Positions 1 to 7,673 of a DNA stretch of 33,388 nt are shown piece after piece (position 1 is the stretch's first letter; each line of letters begins with the position of its first letter). The notes beneath the pieces are model-generated. The model searched no databases, was not told the DNA's origin, and saw only the letters and a list, made by a program, of their open reading frames with translations. The position numbers and the translations under genes are program-made. Location: contig JBOGEN010000170.1 in the NCBI GenBank assembly GCA_050743265.1, forward strand, positions 1-33,388. The letters run 5' to 3'. The DNA is from JBOGEN01 sp050743265. GTDB taxonomy: Bacteria > Actinomycetota > Actinomycetes > JBOGEN01.

Positions 1-14
1 CCGGCCCGGGCGGG

Positions 15-46
15 CCCGGGCGGCCCGGGGGGTCGGGCCGCCCGGG
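15..46 (-). terminator. Strong GC hairpin after acyl-CoA dehydrogenase
   Basis: Bases 15-27 (CCCGGGCGGCCCG) and 34-46 (CGGGCCGCCCGGG) are perfect reverse complements, giving a 13-bp stem with a 6-nt loop. The hairpin lies 17 nt past the stop codon of the minus-strand gene that ends at position 63. There is no T tract, as is common for hairpin terminators in high-GC actinobacteria. The terminator role is inferred from position and stem strength. Confidence 0.6.
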
Positions 47-62
47 GGCTCGGGCGCCACGC

Positions 63-2036
63 TCAGCCGACGCTGCGGTGGACGTCCTCGGTGGCCGAGG
101 GACCGTCTGTCGGGACGGCGATCCAGGGCCCGTCGTCGGACATGTCGATGACGCCTTCCTCGACCCAGGCGTGTGCGCCGTCGAGCACGTCGTGGGCCAA
201 CCGCCTCGACTCGGCGTCGGTGTTGCGCCACAGCCCGCGGAACAGGGCGTCGACACGCACCTGCGCCTGTCGGCAGAACGTGTCCGCCAGCACGTACGCC
301 GAGTCGCCGTTCCGGGGCTCGTCCCGCCGCAGCATCTCGGCCCGCACGCAGGCCGCGGTCATCGCGTAGAGCTCCGCACCGATGTCGACGATGCGCGCGA
401 GGAACACCTGACGCTTTTCCATCCGGCCCTGCCAGCGCGACATCCCGTAGAACGTGGAGCGCGCCAGCCGGCGGGACGCCCGCTCGGTGTAGCGCAGGTG
501 CCGGGCGAGCGTGCCGAACTCGGCGTACGCCCGCGGGATCTGGCCGGTGCCGACCGTGAGCCGCGGCAGCCACCCCGCGTAGAACCCGGTCACACGGCCC
601 AGCGAGCCTGCCTTCTGCGCCCTGGTCTTGGACGGGTCGATGATGTCGCCCGCGACCTCGAGGTGGCGGTCGACCGCTTCGCGGGCGATGAGCAGGTGCA
701 TGATCTCGGTGGAGCCCTCGAAGATGCGGTTGATGCGCAGGTCGCGCAGCATCTGCTCGGCCGGGACGGCGCGCTCACCCCGGGCAGCGAGCGACTCCGC
801 GGTCTCGTAGCCGCGTCCTCCGCGGATCTGCACGAGGTCGTCGGCGATCTGCCACGCCATCTCGGAGGCGTACAGCTTGGCCAGCGCCGACTCGATGCGG
901 ATGTCCTTGCGCTGCTCGTCCGCCATCCGTCCGGACAGGTCGAGCACGGCCTCGAGCGCGAACGTCGTAGCCGCGATGAAGCCGATCTTCTCGCCCACGG
1001 CCTCGTGCCGGCCGACGGGCTTGCCCCACTGCTCGCGTGCCGCGGACCACTCACGGGCGATCTTCAGGCTCCACTTGGCCGCACCCGTGCACATCGCGGG
1101 CAGCGAGAGACGCCCGGTGTTCAGCGTGGTCAGGGCGATCTTGAGACCGAGGCCCTCGCCGCCGATGACGTTCTCGGCGGGGACCCGGACCTGGTGCAGG
1201 CGGGTCACCCCGTTCTCGATGCCACGCAGCCCCATGAACGCGTTGCGGTGCTCGACGGTGATGCCGGGGGAGTCCGCCTCGACGACGAACGCGGTGATGC
1301 CGCCGCGGTGGCCCTCGGAGCGCGGGACGCGGGCCATGACGACGAGCAGGTCCGCGATCACGCCGTTCGTCGTCCACAGCTTGACGCCGTCGAGCACGTA
1401 CGCCGACCCGTCCTCGGTGGGCACTGCGGTGGTGTGCAGCCGGGCAGGGTCCGAGCCGACGTCAGGCTCGGTGAGCAGGAACGCGGAGATGTCGGTTCGT
1501 GCACAGCGAGGGAGGTACTTCTGCTTCTGCGCCTCGGTGCCGAACTCCTTGACCGGCTGCGGTACGCCGATCGACTGGTGCGCGGACACCAGCGCGGACA
1601 GCGACGGGTTCGCCGATCCGATCAGCATGAGCGCCTTGTTGTAGGTGACCTGCGAGAGCCCGAGGCCCCCGTACTCCACGGGGATCTTCATGCCCAGGAC
1701 GCCGAGCTCCTTGAGCCCCTTCACGACCTCGTCCGGGACGCGCGCCTCACGCTCGATGACCGCGTTGTCGACCTCGGCCTCGAGGAAGTCCCGCAGCCGG
1801 CGGAGGAAGGCCTCGCCGCGGGCCACGTCGTCCCCGTCCGGCTGCGTGGGGGGGTGCACGAGGTCGAGCCGGAACCGGCCGAGGAACAGCTCCTTGGCGA
1901 AGCTCGGCCGCTGCCACTCGGTCTCGCGGGCGGCCTCAGCCACGGCCCTGGACTCGGCCTCGGTGACGGCCGGCTCGCTCACGGCGCGCTCGGCGGCGGG
2001 CTTCACGGCGGTGGGATCGGCGACGGGCTCTATCAC
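63..2036 (-). CDS. Acyl-CoA dehydrogenase family protein (657 aa)
   Basis: FAD-dependent acyl-CoA dehydrogenase, predicted to introduce the 2,3 double bond into an acyl-CoA in fatty-acid beta-oxidation in the cytoplasm. The order is that of the family: an alpha-helical N-terminal domain (about residues 75-190), the middle beta domain with LLTEPDVGSD and LWTTNG, and the C-terminal helical domain with RGGRGYE and IFEGSTEIM. The Glu of IFEGSTE sits where the catalytic base of this family lies. A further 180 residues or so follow, as in the long VLCAD/ACAD9-like subgroup; shorter family members are about 380 aa. The N-terminal 50 residues are Ala/Glu-rich and probably disordered. The GTG start at 2036 has a GGGAGG ribosome site 7 nt upstream. 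It is transcribed divergently from the zinc-ribbon gene. Substrate chain length cannot be read from sequence. Confidence 0.93.
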   Translation of the reverse strand: MIEPVADPTAVKPAAERAVSEPAVTEAESRAVAEAARETEWQRPSFAKELFLGRFRLDLVHPPTQPDGDDVARGEAFLRRLRDFLEAEVDNAVIEREARVPDEVVKGLKELGVLGMKIPVEYGGLGLSQVTYNKALMLIGSANPSLSALVSAHQSIGVPQPVKEFGTEAQKQKYLPRCARTDISAFLLTEPDVGSDPARLHTTAVPTEDGSAYVLDGVKLWTTNGVIADLLVVMARVPRSEGHRGGITAFVVEADSPGITVEHRNAFMGLRGIENGVTRLHQVRVPAENVIGGEGLGLKIALTTLNTGRLSLPAMCTGAAKWSLKIAREWSAAREQWGKPVGRHEAVGEKIGFIAATTFALEAVLDLSGRMADEQRKDIRIESALAKLYASEMAWQIADDLVQIRGGRGYETAESLAARGERAVPAEQMLRDLRINRIFEGSTEIMHLLIAREAVDRHLEVAGDIIDPSKTRAQKAGSLGRVTGFYAGWLPRLTVGTGQIPRAYAEFGTLARHLRYTERASRRLARSTFYGMSRWQGRMEKRQVFLARIVDIGAELYAMTAACVRAEMLRRDEPRNGDSAYVLADTFCRQAQVRVDALFRGLWRNTDAESRRLAHDVLDGAHAWVEEGVIDMSDDGPWIAVPTDGPSATEDVHRSVG

Positions 2037-2076
2037 AGTGGTGCCTCCCAGGACGTGCGGGTCAGCCTGTGTCGAG

Positions 2077-2097
2077 ATGTTACCTACTGGTCAGTAG
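2077..2097 (-). promoter_or_regulatory. Palindromic operator beside a possible -10 box
   Basis: CTACTG-GT-CAGTAG (2084-2097) is a perfect 6-bp inverted repeat with a 2-nt centre. It lies just upstream of a possible minus-strand -10 box TAACAT (2077-2082) and about 48 nt before the acyl-CoA dehydrogenase start. Size and symmetry fit a TetR-family operator, and such repressors commonly control fatty-acid degradation genes in actinobacteria. The regulator itself is not in the window. Confidence 0.4.
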
Positions 2098-2173
2098 AGT
2101 TGCTATCCCGGGGAGAGTCACCCCCGTGTCGTGTCCGGCCTGCCCCTATCCGACCGTTCGCCGGGATGGCCTC

Positions 2174-2203
2174 TTACCCGTCGGTAATGGCCCATGTGGG
2201 CCA
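2174..2203. promoter_or_regulatory. Two adjacent palindromes in the divergent region
   Basis: TTACC-CGTC-GGTAA (2174-2187) is followed directly by TGGCCCA-TG-TGGGCCA (2188-2203), a perfect 7-bp inverted repeat. Both lie between the acyl-CoA dehydrogenase and the zinc-ribbon gene, 39-68 nt before the latter's start. The first resembles a TetR-type operator. The second could be an operator or an RNA hairpin. Function is inferred from symmetry and location only. Confidence 0.35.
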
Positions 2204-2241
2204 TTCCGTGGACGCAGCGCGTCCGGCAGGCTCGTCGCATC

Positions 2242-2433
2242 ATGAATGCACGCGACTCCGCCCTCACGAGGCGCTCCCGCCGCCTCCGGTCGCGGGCGCA
2301 CCAGTGCCCCGAGTGTCGGGCCCTGTGGGCCCTCACCGTCCTCATGCACCCCAGCGGGGCGGTCGTACGCTGCCGGGAGTGCGGACACGTCAAGGCCCAG
2401 CGACCTGCGGAGCGCGCACTTCGTCTGGTCTGA
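2242..2433 (+). CDS. Small zinc-ribbon protein (63 aa)
   Basis: Short protein of unknown function. An Arg-rich N-terminus (residues 8-18) is followed by a CPEC knuckle (Cys22, Cys25) and, after 18 residues, a CREC-G knuckle (Cys44, Cys47), the layout of a zinc ribbon. Third codon positions are overwhelmingly G or C, which supports real coding. An upstream in-frame start at 2194 exists, but it would begin inside the palindrome region. The ATG at 2242 is preferred although its ribosome site is weak. The basic tail plus zinc ribbon suggests nucleic-acid or ribosome contact, but nothing in the sequence proves it. Archease follows after 82 nt on the same strand. Confidence 0.62.
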   Translation: MNARDSALTRRSRRLRSRAHQCPECRALWALTVLMHPSGAVVRCRECGHVKAQRPAERALRLV

Positions 2434-2515
2434 GCGCCCCGTTCTGTCCCGGTCTCGACACGCGGGGTCGTCGGCATTCACCCCCAGCCGGGTCTCGGCG
2501 GTGCACGCTGGTCGC

Positions 2516-2935
2516 GTGACCGAGACCGGGCACCGTCGCACGCCAGGCACCGTAGAGACCGGCCTCGAGGTCTGGGGGCCGACCCGTGACGAGTGCTACG
2601 CCGAGGCGGTACGCGCCCTGCTCGACGTCCTGGGCCCGCCCGTCCCGGCCGGCCGCGCCCGGGAGGTCCGCGTCGACCTCGACCCCGCCCCCGAAGAGGA
2701 CCTGCTCGTCGAGCTGCTCGAGGAGGTGCTGGACCTCGTCGGAGGCAGCGGACTCGTCCCGGTCGACGTCTCGGTGACGGACCGGACCGACGGGGGGCTC
2801 ATGGCCGAGCTCGTCGCCGTCCCCGGCGTGGCCGAGGACCTGGCCGCCGACGTCCCCTCGGCGGTGTCGGACCACGGGCTCGTGTTCCACCGCGAGTCCG
2901 ATCACTGGGTGTGCCGTTTTCTCATGGAGGCATGA
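2516..2935 (+). CDS. Archease family protein with altered metal-site motif (139 aa)
   Basis: Archease-type (SHS2-fold) protein. Archeases assist the RNA ligase RtcB in tRNA splicing or RNA repair. The fold is supported by the length (about 140 aa), the segment GLEVWGPTRDECYAEAVRALL after the N-terminal motif, the acidic helix LLVELLEEVLDLV (about residues 61-73) and the C-terminal VSDHGLVF...WVCRF pattern. The usual N-terminal motif H-T-A-D is here G-T-V-E, and the near-terminal Asp of the metal site appears as Glu in the last residues (LMEA). These changes are judged against the family as I remember it. The GTG at 2516 gives the normal N-terminus; a GTG at 2501 is an alternative. A CACGCT box six nt before the GTG could be a -10 for a leaderless mRNA. 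No RtcB gene is in the window. Confidence 0.78.
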   Translation: MTETGHRRTPGTVETGLEVWGPTRDECYAEAVRALLDVLGPPVPAGRAREVRVDLDPAPEEDLLVELLEEVLDLVGGSGLVPVDVSVTDRTDGGLMAELVAVPGVAEDLAADVPSAVSDHGLVFHRESDHWVCRFLMEA

Positions 2936-2959
2936 GGGCCGACCCCGGGCTCTGGGCTG

Positions 2960-3010
2960 CCGTGCGCGGGTTTGTCCCGACCGTGCGCGGGTTTGTCCCG
3001 GCCGTGCGGG
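2960..3010. repeat. 21-nt-period tandem repeat (two full copies, one partial)
   Basis: The 20-mer CCGTGCGCGGGTTTGTCCCG occurs at 2960-2979 and again, identically, at 2981-3000, one base apart. A truncated third copy (CCGTGCGGG) begins at 3002. Each unit contains the small hairpin CGGG-TTTGT-CCCG. The array lies 25 nt after the archease stop, in a convergent intergenic region. It looks like an intergenic repeat family; similar GTTTGTCCCG arrays seem familiar from other actinobacterial genomes, but I cannot verify that here. Confidence 0.85.
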
Positions 3011-3060
3011 GGGGAGCACGCGGTGGCCGGGGTTGAGCAGACAGCCGCGGTGACCGGCGC

Positions 3061-3097
3061 CGTCCCCGCGGTGAGCCTCGGTTCGACCGCGGGGGCG
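3061..3097. terminator. Bidirectional hairpin between convergent genes
   Basis: CCCCGCGGT (3064-3072) pairs perfectly with ACCGCGGGG (3086-3094) around a 13-nt loop. The stem extends outward to 3061/3097 with one G-T wobble, about 12 bp in all. It sits just past the archease and immediately beside the stop codon of the minus-strand gene, as expected of a shared terminator. Confidence 0.5.
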
Positions 3098-3098
3098 G

Positions 3099-3674
3099 TC
3101 AGCCGTCCACCCGCCGCGAGTGCCTGGTGCCTGCGGCGTGCCGTGCCGCGATCTCCTTGTGCTTCGCCGCACGATCGAAGTCCCGCCCGCAGCCGGGCGA
3201 AGCCACCAGGGCGGTCACCGCGACCAGGGACAGCCCCACGACGACCCCCCACTCGGCGCTGGCGGCGGGGTTCTCCGCCGTGATCCCCGCCAGTGACAGC
3301 ACGGAGAGCACCAGCCCCGGCAGACCGAACACCGCGTACGCGGCGTCCCGCGCCCACGCCCGACGGAACCACAGGCCGACCACCACGGGCAGGGACGCCG
3401 CCAGGCAGAAGCCGAATGTGGCCGCCAGGTAGCCCTCGGCGTTGCGGATGTCGCCGGGGTCACCGGCCACGCCGTCGTACACCGGGTTGTAGAGGGACTC
3501 TGCCGGCGCGGCGATGACGCCTGCTGCCGTGAGGACGGTCGACACGAACAGGAAGCCGAGGTACGCCACGATCGCCGCACCCCCGAGCACGGCCAGCCTC
3601 GTGTGGGTGGCCCGCGGGCGCCGCACCCGGCTCTGCGTGGTGGCCGGCCCGCCCTCCTCGGCCTCGCGCTGCAC
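3099..3674 (-). CDS. Four-helix membrane protein of unknown function (191 aa)
   Basis: Predicted integral membrane protein that I do not recognise. A charged N-terminus of about 30 residues is followed by four hydrophobic stretches, beginning near LAVLGGAAIVAYLGF, YLAATFGFCLAASLPVVV, AYAVFGLPGLVLSVLSLAG and WGVVVGLSLVAVTALV. The end is a basic cytoplasmic tail with the pattern FDRAAKHKEIAARH. The loop after helix 1 contains SLYNPVYDGVAGDPGD. The reading frame is open further upstream, but the GTG at 3674 has a GGGGG ribosome site 7 nt before it and starts the protein close to the first helix, so it is preferred. It converges with archease and diverges from the malic enzyme gene. Confidence 0.6.
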   Translation of the reverse strand: MQREAEEGGPATTQSRVRRPRATHTRLAVLGGAAIVAYLGFLFVSTVLTAAGVIAAPAESLYNPVYDGVAGDPGDIRNAEGYLAATFGFCLAASLPVVVGLWFRRAWARDAAYAVFGLPGLVLSVLSLAGITAENPAASAEWGVVVGLSLVAVTALVASPGCGRDFDRAAKHKEIAARHAAGTRHSRRVDG

Positions 3675-3880
3675 GGCGTGCCCCCGTTTCGTCCAGGTGC
3701 GCGGACACCCGGACAGTACTGCGCGCCCCCTGCTCGCCCCACCGGGTTTCCGACATCGTGACGGGGTCGTGGACCGGTGTCCGATGGCCACCTCGACCGG
3801 GGTCCTCCGTCGTCCCCCTCCGCCACCGGGCGGTCCGGGATGCGACGATCGGCACCACCGGAGCCAACAAGGAGCGGCCC

Positions 3881-5290
<1,410 letters not shown>

Positions 5291-5298
5291 CGGTCGGC

Positions 5299-5796
5299 TC
5301 AGCCCGGGCCGGACGAGCCTGCGTCCCCGGAACCGCTGCCTTCGCCCCCGCCCCCGGGTCCGCTGTCGTCGTCCGGGTCCTCGGGAGGGGACGAGGTGGC
5401 GGTGGCGGTCGGCTCCGGGGGAACCGTCGGCTCCGGCTCTGGCTCCGGCACCGTCGGCTCGTCGGTGGTCTGTGTCGGGCGCGCGCTCTTCTGGTTGCTC
5501 GGACCAGGCCTGCCGGTGCGCTGCCCGTGGGCCCTGGCGTCCGGCGACGTCGCGGACCTGCCGGGCGTGTCGTTGGTGCCGGTCTCGGCGAGCCCAGACT
5601 CTGCGTCCTCCGCCGGGGAACGACCGTCGCTCGGCGCCGCGCTCGGCGTCCTCGACGTGGTCACGCTCGGTGAGGGTTCGCTGGCGCGGGCGTCCGTCTC
5701 AGGCGTGGAGGTGGGGAGCAGGGCACCCAGGCCCAGACCCGCTGCTGCGGCGGTGGCGAGCACAGTGGCGGTCCAGCCCCGGCTGAGCGGAAGCAT
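5299..5796 (-). CDS. Exported Pro/Ser/Thr-rich low-complexity protein (165 aa)
   Basis: The N-terminus has a signal-peptide or single-anchor shape: a short start, an Arg, then the hydrophobic run TATVLATAAAAGLGLGALL (about residues 9-27). The rest is low complexity: a Ser/Thr/Pro/Glu-rich middle, a PEPEPEPTVPPEPT stretch and a Gly/Ser-rich tail ending DAGSSGPG. No enzymatic domain is visible. It is probably a secreted or surface-anchored linker-type protein with no recognised function. GAGGAG lies 8 nt before the ATG at 5796. It converges with the malic enzyme gene (8-nt gap) and diverges from the VanZ-like gene. Confidence 0.6.
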   Translation of the reverse strand: MLPLSRGWTATVLATAAAAGLGLGALLPTSTPETDARASEPSPSVTTSRTPSAAPSDGRSPAEDAESGLAETGTNDTPGRSATSPDARAHGQRTGRPGPSNQKSARPTQTTDEPTVPEPEPEPTVPPEPTATATSSPPEDPDDDSGPGGGGEGSGSGDAGSSGPG

Positions 5797-5878
5797 GCTG
5801 TCGGCTCCTCACACTCGCTAGGTTCGTGCCTCGGGGGCCCGCCCGGACCACCTGTCGCCGCCGGCTTGCTTGGGGACG

Positions 5879-6256
5879 ATGCTCGTGCTCGGTGTCCGTA
5901 CCCAGGCGGTACGTGGCTGGCGGGTTCTGCTCGCCGCCGCGGTAGCCGTGCAGCTCGTCGTGCTCTACGCGCCGGATGCGGGCGGTGGGTCCATCATGCC
6001 CGGTCAGGACAAGGTCGTGCACGCGCTCGTCTTCGCGCTCGTGGTCTGGACGGGTTTGCGGGCCGGCGTCCCGGCGGTCCCTCTTGTGGCGCTGTCGCTG
6101 CTGCACGCCCCGGTGAGCGAGATCGTCCAGGCCCGCGTGTTCGACGGGCGGACCGGTGACGTGGCCGACGCGGCTGCCGACGTGGCCGGCGTCCTGGCCG
6201 CGCTCGCGGTGGTGGGTCTGGCGCGTCGCCGGCGTCGCGGGATCATGGGGTCATGA
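5879..6256 (+). CDS. VanZ-like membrane protein (about 125 aa)
   Basis: Small membrane protein resembling the VanZ-like family. It has the typical DKVVHALVFALVVW segment (Asp-Lys then His within a helix), a helix ending in SEIVQARVFDGRTGDVADAAAD, and a last hydrophobic helix before a poly-basic end (RRRRR). Four short hydrophobic segments are visible. VanZ proteins are linked to glycopeptide tolerance in enterococci, but most members, including this one, have no assigned role. ATG 5879 is used here; GTG 5885 is about as likely because the GGGGA ribosome site at 5872 is better spaced from it. The stop overlaps the ATG of the next gene (ATGA), so the two are translationally coupled. Confidence 0.72.
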   Translation: MLVLGVRTQAVRGWRVLLAAAVAVQLVVLYAPDAGGGSIMPGQDKVVHALVFALVVWTGLRAGVPAVPLVALSLLHAPVSEIVQARVFDGRTGDVADAAADVAGVLAALAVVGLARRRRRGIMGS

Positions 6257-6810
6257 CCGCGGACGCGTACACCGGCCGGCTCCTCGTCGCCGCCCCGTCG
6301 CTCCGGGACCCGAACTTCGACCGTGCCGTCGTGCTGGTGCTCGACCACTCCGAGGACGGCAGCCTGGGGGTGGTCCTGAACCGGCCGACCCCGGTCGGCG
6401 TGCGGGACATCCTCCCCCCGTGGGCGGACCTGGCCGCGCCCCCGGACGTGGTCTTCCAGGGCGGTCCTGTCGCCCTCGACTCCGCGCTGGGCGTCGCGGT
6501 CGTCCCGGGGCAGGGCGAGCCCCTGGGCTGGCGCCAGGTGTCCGGACGCCTCGGGCTCGTCGACCTCGACGCCCCGCCCGAGGTGCTCGCCGCGGAGCTG
6601 GGTGGGCTGCGGATCTTCGCCGGGTACGCGGGCTGGTCCGAGGGGCAGCTCGAGGGCGAGCTGTCCGAGGGGGCGTGGTACGTGGTCGAGGCCGAGCCCG
6701 GCGACGCGTTCACGACCGACCCGGAGGAGCTGTGGCGCTCCGTGCTGCGACGCCAGCCGGGCGACCTGGCGATGGTGGCGACGCTTCCGGATGACCCGTC
6801 GATGAACTGA
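6253..6810 (+). CDS. YqgE/AlgH family protein (185 aa)
   Basis: Member of the YqgE/AlgH family (UPF0301). The signature is clear: GRLLVAAPSLRDPNFDRAVV at the N-terminus, HSEDGSLGVVLNRPT, the FQGGPV motif, and FAGYAGWSEGQLEGEL followed by WYVVEAEP. Length is normal for the family. The family is widespread but its biochemical role is unknown; AlgH was named in Pseudomonas for an effect on alginate. The start ATG overlaps the TGA of the VanZ-like gene, so the pair forms a two-gene operon. Read-through would meet an imperfect hairpin around 6822-6856 before the convergent gene. Confidence 0.93.
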   Translation: MTADAYTGRLLVAAPSLRDPNFDRAVVLVLDHSEDGSLGVVLNRPTPVGVRDILPPWADLAAPPDVVFQGGPVALDSALGVAVVPGQGEPLGWRQVSGRLGLVDLDAPPEVLAAELGGLRIFAGYAGWSEGQLEGELSEGAWYVVEAEPGDAFTTDPEELWRSVLRRQPGDLAMVATLPDDPSMN

Positions 6811-6855
6811 GCGGCGGGGTGACCCGGCGCGGCAGGAGGCGACGCCGGACCGGGG

Positions 6856-7284
6856 TCAGCCGATGCCGCGTCGTCTGAGGATCTCCTCCACGTCCTCGAA
6901 GCCGGCCGTCGCGCTGTCGCCACCGTCCTTCGTACGCCCGCGCTTCTCGGCGGGCTCGACCGCACCGTCCCGCCCGCCGCCGACCCGGCGCCGCAGCCTG
7001 CTGGTCACGAGGAACAGGCCCGCCGAGGTGGCCAGGACGACCACGCCCAGCCACACCCGTGGGGAGAACGCGAAGCCGGTGACGAACCGGGTGAGGGCCG
7101 TGCCGACCCGCCACACGACCTGGGTCGCCCCGACCAGGTAGAGCCCGAGCGGGACGAGAGCCCACGCGGCGACGCGGGCTCCGGCCTCCAGGCCGCGGCG
7201 GCGGGTGACGGCGACGGCGGCGGCCAGCCCGAGGGCGGTCAGGCCGACCGACAGCGGGAACCAGGCGACGTCGTCGAAGGTCAC
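6856..7284 (-). CDS. Small three-helix membrane protein (142 aa)
   Basis: Conserved-looking actinobacterial membrane protein of unknown function. It begins VTFDDVAWFPLSVGLTALG, has three hydrophobic segments (about residues 8-25, 42-62 and 75-97), then a charged cytoplasmic tail ending EDVEEILRRRGIG. Proteins of this shape are sometimes labelled 'cellulose synthase' in databases, but no glycosyltransferase motif or sufficient length is present, so that name should not be used. The GTG at 7284 is chosen because the protein then starts at FDDVAW; a GTG at 7299 in the same frame is an alternative. The frame stays open to 7359, overlapping the DUF3039 start, which argues against longer forms. Divergent from DUF3039. 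Confidence 0.62.
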   Translation of the reverse strand: MTFDDVAWFPLSVGLTALGLAAAVAVTRRRGLEAGARVAAWALVPLGLYLVGATQVVWRVGTALTRFVTGFAFSPRVWLGVVVLATSAGLFLVTSRLRRRVGGGRDGAVEPAEKRGRTKDGGDSATAGFEDVEEILRRRGIG

Positions 7285-7308
7285 GTGCTCAGCATGCACC
7301 AGGGCTTC

Positions 7309-7314
7309 TACACT
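7309..7314 (+). promoter_or_regulatory. -10 box TACACT for leaderless DUF3039 mRNA
   Basis: TACACT lies exactly 7 nt before the GTG at 7322, so transcription would begin at or next to the start codon. No ribosome site precedes this GTG, which agrees with a leaderless mRNA. No convincing -35 was seen. Confidence 0.5.
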
Positions 7315-7321
7315 CGGGCTC

Positions 7322-7573
7322 GTGAGCGACACGAAGGTCGTGCCTGAGCGCGACACCACCCCGGACCTCTCCCACGGCGACGGGGACCACGAGCGCTTCG
7401 CGCACTACGTGAAGAAGGACAAGATCATGGAGAGCGCGGTCATGGGCCACGCCTGTGTCGCGCTCTGCGGCAAGGTCTGGGTGCCCAACCGCGACCCGGG
7501 CAAGTACCCGGTCTGTCCTGAGTGCAAGGAGATCTACGAGAACATGCCGAAGGGCGGGGACGAGGGGGAGTGA
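7322..7573 (+). CDS. DUF3039 family protein (83 aa)
   Basis: Small actinobacterial protein of the DUF3039 family. The core GDHERFAHYVKKDKIMESAV is followed by ALCGKVWVPNRDPGKYPVCP and ECKEIYE. The CPEC pair together with the upstream LCGK cysteine suggests a small metal (zinc) site. Function is unknown. Length and sequence fit the family closely. The GTG at 7322 is chosen over upstream in-frame positions because it matches the usual family N-terminus and has a -10 box 7 nt before it. Followed by a hairpin at 7582-7607. Confidence 0.9.
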   Translation: MSDTKVVPERDTTPDLSHGDGDHERFAHYVKKDKIMESAVMGHACVALCGKVWVPNRDPGKYPVCPECKEIYENMPKGGDEGE

Positions 7574-7581
7574 CGCGCTTG

Positions 7582-7607
7582 CGCGGGAGGTGACGTTTCG
7601 TCCCGCG
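7582..7607 (+). terminator. Hairpin after DUF3039
   Basis: CGCGGGA (7582-7588) and TCCCGCG (7601-7607) are perfect reverse complements around a 12-nt loop, 8 nt after the DUF3039 stop. It overlaps the probable promoter of the next gene, so termination and initiation signals are interleaved. Confidence 0.4.
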
Positions 7608-7619
7608 GGCGGCTAGATT
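7591..7619 (+). promoter_or_regulatory. Sigma-70-type promoter for the metalloprotease gene
   Basis: TGACGT (7591-7596) and TAGATT (7614-7619) are separated by 17 nt, the ideal spacing for a vegetative promoter. The predicted start near 7626 would give a 5' leader of about 48 nt before the GTG at 7674. Confidence 0.5.
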
Positions 7620-7673
7620 CCGCGTGGACTGGCGCGGCAGGGGGCCGCGCCTGCGGATCTGTCGGAGCAGCCC

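Noticed and set aside
78..2519. 813-codon open frame on the plus strand opposite the acyl-CoA dehydrogenase
   Set aside because: It is antisense to a clear enzyme gene and its translation is Arg/Gly/Val-rich without motifs. Long antisense frames are expected in DNA with this GC bias.
2960..3010. CRISPR array
   Set aside because: Two adjacent 20-mers one base apart leave no spacers, and no cas gene is in the window.
3675..3880. A gene in the 206-bp gap before the malic enzyme
   Set aside because: No frame there has a ribosome site with a plausible protein. It probably holds the divergent promoters, but no convincing -35/-10 pair was found.
6856..7284. Naming the small membrane protein 'cellulose synthase'
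   Set aside because: It has three helices and 142 residues and no glycosyltransferase motifs; the name would be an inherited annotation error.
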